Shown: in pieces, positions 42,086-48,055 of the stretch | Layout: each line of letters begins with the position of its first letter | How positions within the stretch are numbered: the stretch's first letter is position 1 | Assembly (NCBI RefSeq): GCF_022398325.1 | Contig: NZ_JAKEVD010000035.1 | Coordinates: forward strand, 253 to 48,307 | Length of the DNA stretch: 48,055 nucleotides | Direction of reading: 5' to 3' | Source: Shewanella sp. Isolate13 | GTDB taxonomy: Bacteria; Pseudomonadota; Gammaproteobacteria; Enterobacterales; Shewanellaceae | Notes under the pieces: generated by a model | Seen by the model: only the letters and a program-made list of their open reading frames with translations | Database searches by the model: none | Told to the model about the DNA's origin: nothing | Made by a program: the position numbers and the translations under genes

Positions 42086-42997
42086 ATGACAACACCTCTT
42101 TATGCAGCCATCACATTAGGCTCAAATAGTTTTAATATGCTGGTGGCTAAGACTGATGGCCATCAGCCTAAAGTTATTGCTAAGTACAAGCGAAAAGTTC
42201 GTTTGGCCGAAGGGATCTTAGCCGATGGCTCGTTGAGTGAAGAGGTGTTATTACGTGGGCTGGAATGTTTGAAAATGTTTGCCCAAATGCTCGAAAAAGA
42301 GGGCGTTTCAGCTGAACATGTAGCAGTTATAGCGACAGCCACACTCCGTAAAATTTCAAACTCAGATGATTTTTGCCGCCGTGCCCTACCTATCTTGGGT
42401 CATCCCATTGAAATAATCTCAGGCATGCGTGAAGCGGAGCTTATTTATCAAGGTATGGTAGCCACGACAGAAGGCGAGGGGCGACGACTTGTTATCGATA
42501 TTGGTGGGGCAAGTACCGAGTTTATTATCGGTGATGGCAATAAAGTCCTACTAAAATCAAGTTTGCCCATGGGCTGTGTCACCTTTAACGATACTTTTTT
42601 TGCTAGCTTTCCATTCCAGCAACTGGATTTTGATGACGCTAAAGCTAGAGTCAGAATGGTACTGGGAGCGCAGTTGGACGAGCTTAAGGCATTAGGCTGG
42701 CATTGCGTAGTGGGGGCATCGGGCAGCGTTCAATCTGTTGTTGAGCTGCTTAACCATCGTAATCTATCTAGCGTTATAACAATTGATGTATTGCTACAGC
42801 TAAAGCAGGAGATTTTGACTCAAGCAGATCCTTCAATGCTTGAGATTTCAGGTTTGAATCCTGAGAGGGCCCCTACTTTTGCTGCAGGAGTGTCAATTCT
42901 TCTCGGTCTATTCGAGTTACTTGAAATTGAAAAGCTACACCTTTCTGGAGGCGCCTTGCGTGAAGGTGTGTTGCAGACGTTGGCGAGTAACCTTTAG
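42086..42997 (+). CDS. Ppx/GppA-family phosphatase, short form
   Basis: A 303-residue member of the exopolyphosphatase/pppGpp phosphatase family, at the gppA position after rhlB. The ASKHA-fold motifs are present: AAITLGSNSFNMLVA (phosphate 1), VIATATLRKISNSDDF, VIDIGGASTEFIIG (phosphate 2) and LPMGCVTF. It ends after the second ASKHA domain and lacks the C-terminal HD-like domain of the ~494-residue E. coli GppA, so it is either the short family type or has different activity. I start it at ATG 42086 (MTTPLYAAITLGSN); an earlier in-frame start would lie deep inside rhlB. The substrate (pppGpp or polyphosphate) cannot be told from sequence. Confidence 0.92.
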   Translation: MTTPLYAAITLGSNSFNMLVAKTDGHQPKVIAKYKRKVRLAEGILADGSLSEEVLLRGLECLKMFAQMLEKEGVSAEHVAVIATATLRKISNSDDFCRRALPILGHPIEIISGMREAELIYQGMVATTEGEGRRLVIDIGGASTEFIIGDGNKVLLKSSLPMGCVTFNDTFFASFPFQQLDFDDAKARVRMVLGAQLDELKALGWHCVVGASGSVQSVVELLNHRNLSSVITIDVLLQLKQEILTQADPSMLEISGLNPERAPTFAAGVSILLGLFELLEIEKLHLSGGALREGVLQTLASNL

Positions 42998-43386
42998 TTT
43001 ATTAATATCACTTTTTTTTATCGTCAGTGTCATTCCTTTCCGGCTATTTATTTACACTCCTCTCGTGCTACATCTAAGTGGCAGTAAACTCGGGACTATT
43101 TCTCAGCTTTAGTCATTTTCATAACGATTAAATTCACAAACCCTATTCCTTTCAGGGGATTTTTTTATCAAAGCGCAAGTGTCCAGTAGTATTCACTGTG
43201 CGTAGTGACTTTGGCGAACATTTACTCTCGTATCTGTTTCTTTGTCTAGATCTTCTACTTCATAAAAACCTTAAATACTCTCCGGTCTTGCCGTGTTTCG
43301 CATAATGTAGATTGTATAAAATATGTATACTATGTTAATGTTTTGTTGCGCTTGGTTGTTCTGTACCCAATTTAATTAAAAAATAT
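42998..43386. other. Intergenic region between the GppA-like gene and the TonB receptor gene
   Basis: About 390 bp, AT-rich, no gene seen. CCCT...AGGG (43141-43157) followed by T7 (43161-43167) could be a minimal terminator for the GppA-like gene. TATA-rich sequence near 43310-43335 could contain the receptor promoter, but no clear -35/-10 pair was found. Confidence 0.4.
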
Positions 43387-43408
43387 TTTGACTAAGCGCT
43401 TACTCAAA
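43387..43408. promoter_or_regulatory. LacI-family-type operator upstream of the TonB receptor gene
   Basis: A 22-bp inverted repeat: arms TTTGA and TCAAA flank the perfect 10-bp palindrome TAAGCGCTTA, with one mismatched pair (C and C) between arm and core. The AAGCGCTT centre with a CG step is typical of LacI-family sugar regulators. It ends 22 bp before the start codon, where bound repressor would block transcription. Confidence 0.6.
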
Positions 43409-43430
43409 GAAAGTTTAAGGGAGATCAATT

Positions 43431-46412
43431 ATGTCTGGAAGTAACGCTTCGAAGCGATTTTCGCCGAAAAAGAGCTTAGCGGCTCTGGCCGTAGGTTCGG
43501 TGCTTTTTATGGCTACACCAGCTGCAATGGCAGCAGATGGTTTAGGTGTGATGCAAGGTCACATTACAACTGAGGCTGGTTCAAATCTTAGTAATGCGAC
43601 AGTCATTATTAAGCATGAATCAAAAGGTATTGTCAGAGAGACGACCACTGGAGCAAATGGTAGTTTCTCTCTCAAGGGGCTACCGATTGGTAAATATACA
43701 GTAACCATCTCTAAAGATGGCTACTACCAAGTAAAAGAGCAACACATTGAAGTTACCATGGGTAATGCATTGACTTTCGATGTAGCGCTTGACTCAGAAG
43801 ACTCTGGTGTAGAGCGGATTACTGTTAGCGGTGCGAGAATCAGTCGTGTGGATACTTCTAGCACGACCACATCTCAAGTGATCTCAATGAGTGAGCTTAA
43901 TCAGTTACCGGTTGAACTAGATTCGACGGCAATTGCATTGCTTACTCCTGGTTCTGTAGCCGGTGATAACGGTTTCGGTGGCGTTGCGATTGGCGGTTCA
44001 TCAGTTGCCGAAAATGGTTATTACCTAAACGGACTTAACATTACAGATTTGCGTAAAGGCATGGGGGACATAGATCTTCCTTGGGAAGCTATAGCGCAAA
44101 CTGAAGTACAAACAGGCGGCGTCTCTGCGGAATACGGTCGTTTCATTGGTGGTGTGGTGAGCCTAGTTTCTAAGTCTGGTGACAATGAATGGAAATTTGG
44201 TGGTAAGGCTGAAATAGCACCGGATTCATTAGCTGAGCCTACGTTGCGAATGAAAGACGATGGCACCATCGAAGAAGCTAAAGAGGGTTATTGGCAAGAG
44301 ACCGAGTATAATATTTGGGCTTCTGGTGCACTGATTGAAGATAAGTTATTTTTCTATGGCTTATGGAACCCATTTGAAGAGGATGTGACTTCTTATGGTG
44401 AGAACCAGATCAGTGATAAAGAGTGGAAGACTAACCGCTGGTTCACTAAGGTCGATTGGTTTATTCATGAAGATCACTCAATCGGTGTAATGGCTTTTAG
44501 TAATGAAGGTGATTATGAAAAGACTGAGTTCCAACGAGCTGAAGATGGCGGTCGTGGTGACGAAATCGGTCTAACAGAAACAACATACGGCGGAATAGGT
44601 TGGAATGCTCTCTATACTGGTTATTTAACTGACGATATTACTCTGTCTGCTATGTATGGTGAGATCACTCAATCTACTAAAGATAATTCGGGTACCCTTG
44701 ATCAATCCACTTATTGGGATTTGCGCTCAGGTACATGGGAACGCTTAGGTGACTGGGTTGGTTATGGCTCGTCTGAAACCGAAGATAAGCGGATCACTTA
44801 CCGTATTGATTTGGATTGGATCATTGGTGATCATACCTTACGTGCCGGTTATGATTACGAGCGTCTTGAGATTGCTGATATCTATACTCCACACGGTGAC
44901 GGTTGGTATGAATATTTTGCCGCGGGTCCGGATAACGCTTACGGTCTTGCTGAAGGTACTGAATACGCCGATTTGCGTATTTGGGGCAAGAATAGTGAAA
45001 CAGAAAACGTTCATACTGCACTATATGTTTCTGATACTTGGGCCGTGACAGATACTGTGACGATTAATGCAGGTGTTCGTTACAGCGAGTTTAGTAATAC
45101 TACGGGGTCTGGTGACAAGTATGTCGATCTAGATGGCCAGTTTGCTCCACGCTTAGGTGCAACTTGGGATGTTCTGGGTGACGGCGCAAGTAAGTTATAT
45201 GCTTCATACGGTCGTTATTTCCAGCCAGTGTCTCCAAACACCAACCTACGTATGGCATCGGCTGCATACGACTCCCACATTGTTAGTCACCTAGAAGGTG
45301 TGAATGCCGATGGTTCACCAATTTTAGGTGATGAAATCAGCCGTCGCGTTGTTGCCGATGGAACTGTACCTGATGCTGACCAGTTGTTTAACAATAAAGC
45401 CGGCTCAATGTATTCAGATGAGTTTGCAATTGGTTATCAGCAGCAGGTGAATGATGACTGGGCAGTTGGTATCCGTGGTGTATACCGCGATCTTAAGCAA
45501 TCCATTGAAGATGTATCATTTAACTATGGTATGAACCAATGGATTCTAGAAAACTACGATGCAAATACATGGTATGCGGGTAATGGTGAAACAAGCGCCG
45601 AAGATTACTTTGTTGGTGGTTGGTTCCCAACACTAACAAACCCAGGTATTGGCACTGAAATCTATTATGATGTTGATGGCGACGGTGTTAAAGAGACGGT
45701 AAATGTAAATGCCGATCAAATGGGCTTTCCTGAAGCTGAGCGTACTTATAAGGCTATCGAGTTAAGCTTTAGTGGTAATGTTACAGACGACTTTACACTA
45801 AATGGTTCTTATACCTGGTCTAAGAGTGAAGGTAATACAGAGGGCTTAGTACGTTCTGATAACGAGCAGGCTGATCCGGGTTGGACTACTTCCTTCGATT
45901 ATCCAGAATTAATGGATAATGGTGATGGTTACTTACCAAACGATCGTCGTCATAACTTCAAGCTATATGGTGTTTATAACATCACAGATGATTTCAGCGT
46001 AGGCTTTAACTCTTACCTACAATCGGGTCGTCCTATTAACGCCTTTGGTATTCACCCAGTGGATCAAGGCTACTGTGTACAGGCGGTTGCGATTGATGGC
46101 ACTTGTTATGGTCGAGATTGGTATGGTGCTGCATCATTCTATGCTGATGGTGAAGCTGCGCCACGTGGTAGCATGGGACGCACAGATTGGGTTTATAACA
46201 TTGACCTAAACATGTCTTACACAATGGACTTCAATGAAGCTGGCCGTCTGAACTTTAAGCTAAATGTATACAACCTGTTTAATTTCGATGGTGTAACAGG
46301 TGTTGATGAGCAATATGAGTTCGACAGTGGTGCGAAGAACATTCGTTATGGTTACCCAGACAGCTTCCAGACTCCACGTTATGTAAGAGCGTCAGTTCGT
46401 TACGATTTCTAA
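43431..46412 (+). CDS. TonB-dependent outer-membrane receptor with N-terminal carboxypeptidase-regulatory-like domain
   Basis: A 993-residue outer-membrane transporter. After a signal peptide (about 1-34, ending AAMA-ADG) comes a CarboxypepD_reg-like beta domain (about 38-122, GHITTEAGSNLSNATVIIKHE, GSFSLKGLPIGKYTVTIS), then a TonB-box-like VERITVSG, the plug (about 130-250) with GGVSAEYGRFIGGVVSLVSKSG, and a long 22-strand-type barrel ending in the aromatic VRASVRYDF. This Oar/CirA-like layout is common for carbohydrate or peptide uptake receptors in Shewanella and Alteromonadales. AGGGAG lies 7 nt before the ATG. The LacI-type palindrome just upstream points to a sugar-related ligand. Ligand unknown. 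Confidence 0.94.
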   Translation: MSGSNASKRFSPKKSLAALAVGSVLFMATPAAMAADGLGVMQGHITTEAGSNLSNATVIIKHESKGIVRETTTGANGSFSLKGLPIGKYTVTISKDGYYQVKEQHIEVTMGNALTFDVALDSEDSGVERITVSGARISRVDTSSTTTSQVISMSELNQLPVELDSTAIALLTPGSVAGDNGFGGVAIGGSSVAENGYYLNGLNITDLRKGMGDIDLPWEAIAQTEVQTGGVSAEYGRFIGGVVSLVSKSGDNEWKFGGKAEIAPDSLAEPTLRMKDDGTIEEAKEGYWQETEYNIWASGALIEDKLFFYGLWNPFEEDVTSYGENQISDKEWKTNRWFTKVDWFIHEDHSIGVMAFSNEGDYEKTEFQRAEDGGRGDEIGLTETTYGGIGWNALYTGYLTDDITLSAMYGEITQSTKDNSGTLDQSTYWDLRSGTWERLGDWVGYGSSETEDKRITYRIDLDWIIGDHTLRAGYDYERLEIADIYTPHGDGWYEYFAAGPDNAYGLAEGTEYADLRIWGKNSETENVHTALYVSDTWAVTDTVTINAGVRYSEFSNTTGSGDKYVDLDGQFAPRLGATWDVLGDGASKLYASYGRYFQPVSPNTNLRMASAAYDSHIVSHLEGVNADGSPILGDEISRRVVADGTVPDADQLFNNKAGSMYSDEFAIGYQQQVNDDWAVGIRGVYRDLKQSIEDVSFNYGMNQWILENYDANTWYAGNGETSAEDYFVGGWFPTLTNPGIGTEIYYDVDGDGVKETVNVNADQMGFPEAERTYKAIELSFSGNVTDDFTLNGSYTWSKSEGNTEGLVRSDNEQADPGWTTSFDYPELMDNGDGYLPNDRRHNFKLYGVYNITDDFSVGFNSYLQSGRPINAFGIHPVDQGYCVQAVAIDGTCYGRDWYGAASFYADGEAAPRGSMGRTDWVYNIDLNMSYTMDFNEAGRLNFKLNVYNLFNFDGVTGVDEQYEFDSGAKNIRYGYPDSFQTPRYVRASVRYDF

Positions 46413-46441
46413 TACAGAAGTTATTAGCTAACTAAGATCAT

Positions 46442-46465
46442 AAAAGGCCGCAAATGCGGCCTTTT
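46442..46465. terminator. Bidirectional terminator between the TonB receptor and thioredoxin-like genes
   Basis: AAAAGGCCGC (46442-46451) pairs with GCGGCCTTTT (46456-46465) across AAAT, followed by CTTTTTA; convergent genes on both sides. Confidence 0.93.
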
Positions 46466-46484
46466 CTTTTTATGAGCTGCAAGG

Positions 46485-47018
46485 CTAGTTTAAGATTTTA
46501 GCCAAATCAGCCTCAAGTGATACTTCTGGCCTTTCAATGATACGACCTATCTCTTTATTGTCTTGTTCAACAATAAAGGTAGGGATGCGGGTGAACTCAT
46601 ATTTAGCAGCTAAACCTTCCGGATCTTGCTTTGCTCTATCTACACCTATATATGTCACTTTTATATTTGGATTATTGATCTCTTCAATAATGCGAATGAA
46701 GCGCGGTGTTTCGCGATGGCAATCAGGACACCAAGTACCGATAATTACGGTTACTTGAGTTGGCTTATCGATTTTTTGTAATTTAGCTATAACCGCTGCA
46801 TCAGTTTTATAATTCTTGTATTCGTCGTTAAACCAGTCAAATTCATTAAGTTCTTGATGTGTTACTGAGCCAGTTAAAATCACTTCTTGTTTCTCCTCGC
46901 TGCAAGTTGCTAGAAAGCCCTCTTGCTTGTCTTCAAATCCGCAGCCGCTGCTAGCCAACGTTTGACTACTAAAAAATAAAACGGTGGTTGCAAGCAATGC
47001 TTTAACGTTATTGTGCAT
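46485..47018 (-). CDS. Exported thioredoxin-fold protein (WCPDC active site)
   Basis: A 177-residue periplasmic thioredoxin-like protein. I start it at ATG 47016-47018 (MHNNVKALLATTVLFF), 8 nt after GAGG, giving a clean Sec signal peptide ending near TLAS; an upstream ATG would put 14 extra residues before it. The redox site is Cys97-Pro-Asp-Cys100 in IGTWCPDCHRETPRF, and the cis-Pro loop is FTRIPTFIVEQ. Two further cysteines near the mature N-terminus (SGCGFED and FLATCSEE) may form a structural bond. Partner and substrate are unknown. It stands alone. Confidence 0.9.
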   Translation of the reverse strand: MHNNVKALLATTVLFFSSQTLASSGCGFEDKQEGFLATCSEEKQEVILTGSVTHQELNEFDWFNDEYKNYKTDAAVIAKLQKIDKPTQVTVIIGTWCPDCHRETPRFIRIIEEINNPNIKVTYIGVDRAKQDPEGLAAKYEFTRIPTFIVEQDNKEIGRIIERPEVSLEADLAKILN

Positions 47019-47614
47019 GATAATACCTCGAGCAAGAAGAAATGGTTTCGTTTTATTCAAGCATGTCTGAACTAGTGCGTGAAGAGAACAATTACCGCAT
47101 TGTTATAGGGATCACTCTAAAGTGACGAATTGCTTTAATAAGGATTAGGTTAACAGGCGAAGCCTGAAGTGTAGCTGAATCGAGTATGTAGAACTCTGAA
47201 GTGTGTTTAAACTAGAAAGAGTGAATTGTATTAGTAAACACCTTACTGAATTTAGTTTGGTTAGATTAGTTATATAGTCGTTTATAAAGATAGAAGGCTG
47301 ATTTTCAGCGCAAGGTTTAGCATAAGATATAGTCGCTCTGTGCTACTTATCTCATAGCTATACAGGCTGAACCACTCGCCGTGCTGCAGATAACAGGTCT
47401 AGCGTTAGGCTGGCAAATAAAGCTAGGCTTGTAATAATTCAATTTTATTTCAAATTCCACGTGCAACTCGTAAATACTGTACTAGACTGAATGTCCCAGC
47501 GCACAAAATGTGAACGGAAAAATCAGTTTTGTGGATAACTCTGGGGGTATTTGGTGGGTATGGTGTGCTTAATATAGCCTTTTGAAAAAACTTCATTTTT
47601 CTTTCAAAAAGCGC
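47019..47614. other. Long non-coding stretch upstream of the rRNA promoters
   Basis: About 600 bp without a convincing gene on either strand. The last ~40 bp before P1 are A/T-rich (runs of A and T at 47583-47610), as in rrn UP elements. One exact DnaA-box 9-mer (TTATCCACA on the minus strand) lies at 47530-47538. Fis sites are expected here but none was identified with confidence. Confidence 0.5.
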
Positions 47615-47642
47615 TTGCGCTCGCCTCAAATCTCCCTATAAT
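47615..47642 (+). promoter_or_regulatory. rRNA operon promoter P1
   Basis: TTGCGC (47615-47620), 16 bp, TATAAT (47637-47642), followed by GCGCATCCACTGACACGG. The CTCCCTATAATGCGC segment and downstream CACTGACACGG closely match E. coli rrn P1, including the GC-rich discriminator needed for ppGpp/NTP control. An A/T-rich UP-like region precedes it. Confidence 0.92.
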
Positions 47643-47830
47643 GCGCATCCACTGACACGGCACAGCAGGCCAACTACCCAGCGTAAACGCTAGATAGCAC
47701 GGGACTTGCAGCGGTGTTAGGGATTCGAAAATCGAAAGAGATTTGAATCTGGTGACAAGCGGTTTAAGAGCTTCACGCAATGACTTCTGATTAAGAAATC
47801 AACGCTTGAAAAACTTCTTAAAATAAACGC

Positions 47831-47858
47831 TTGACGCCAACAACGGGAAGTGTAGAAT
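47831..47858 (+). promoter_or_regulatory. rRNA operon promoter P2
   Basis: TTGACG (47831-47836), a 16-bp spacer and TAGAAT (47853-47858) with an ACGCAGCC discriminator, about 215 bp downstream of P1 and just ahead of the antitermination boxes, as expected for tandem rrn promoters. Confidence 0.85.
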
Positions 47859-47882
47859 ACGCAGCCCTAGCCACTTGGAACG

Positions 47883-47921
47883 GTTCGCTGAGAACGCCAA
47901 GCAGGCAACGCTCTTTAACAA
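47883..47921 (+). promoter_or_regulatory. rRNA antitermination boxB and boxA
   Basis: A small hairpin GTTC-gctga-GAAC (47883-47895) as boxB is followed by GCTCTTTAACAA (47910-47921), matching the boxA consensus bound by NusB/S10. Together they let RNA polymerase read the rRNA operon without Rho termination. Confidence 0.9.
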
Positions 47922-48055
47922 TATGACAAGCAAATCTGTGTGGACACTCACAGAGATTAAGTTATTCGAAACTGCCTCTAACGAAGCAGTCAAAAATTTA
48001 CTTAATGAATGAGTGTTCATAGCAATATGTAATACAGAATTCGTTGAGCCGCTGA
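47922..48055 (+). other. 16S rRNA 5' leader (16S gene begins beyond the window)
   Basis: The leader folds into an extended stem: GGACACTCA (47942-47950) with TGAGTGTTC (48010-48018), ATTAAGT (47956-47962) with ACTTAAT (48000-48006) and an inner ACTGC/GCAGT hairpin (47971-47990). No 16S sequence is present by 48055; the mature gene should start within a few hundred bases to the right. Confidence 0.8.

Overview
The window looks like chromosomal DNA of a marine gammaproteobacterium, most likely Shewanella. The evidence is gene content and order: hemC-hemD-hemX-hemY divergent from cyaA with a BpfA/LapA-type adhesin beside hemY; prmA-dusB-fis next to a Wolinella-type fumarate reductase; then rho-trxA divergent from rhlB; and an rRNA operon leader at the right edge. 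Species level cannot be fixed from sequence reading alone.

Layout. 1-8151 (- strand): two tandem, repeat-built, calcium-type secreted adhesins. Both carry an N-terminal retention module and a TAAG LapG-type cleavage site; the left one runs off the window. 8408-12491 (-): the haem branch hemC-D-X-Y, divergent from cyaA (12692-15115, +), with an exact-consensus CRP site between them. cyaY (-) converges on cyaA. 15941-20529 (+): lptM, lysA, dapF, a DUF484 gene, xerC and a HAD phosphatase (yigB-like), tightly packed with ATGA overlaps. 20636-21880: a small lipoprotein and the Fe-S repair protein Ric/YtfE under a possible NsrR site. 22216-28322 (+): a Cys-rich exported small protein followed by a CzcCBA heavy-metal efflux set whose CzcB has a His-rich N-terminus. 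28419-32669 (-): an exported M17 aminopeptidase, fis, dusB and prmA. 33037-37374 (+): two different dihaem cytochrome b subunits (frdC paralogues), then frdA and frdB. A LysR regulator follows, then rho and trxA (-), rhlB and a short GppA/Ppx-family protein (+), a large TonB-dependent receptor behind a LacI-type palindrome, a thioredoxin-fold exported protein (-), and rrn P1, P2, boxB/boxA and leader. The 16S gene itself would begin just beyond 48055.

How the genes work together. Most of the window is conserved housekeeping: haem synthesis, cAMP signalling, lysine/diaminopimelate synthesis, XerC, Fis/DusB/PrmA, Rho/thioredoxin/RhlB. The accessory interest lies in five places: the paired retained adhesins (biofilm attachment and cleavage release), the metal-efflux locus with its Cys-rich leading gene, the doubled fumarate reductase anchor subunits that differ at a key proton-pathway glutamate, the TonB receptor operator, and a possible RNA switch upstream of rho. 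No phage, insertion sequence, CRISPR array or tRNA was seen. Nothing here amounts to a clearly new defence or mobile system; the strongest candidates for new biology are the FrdC pair, the tandem adhesins and the rho leader.
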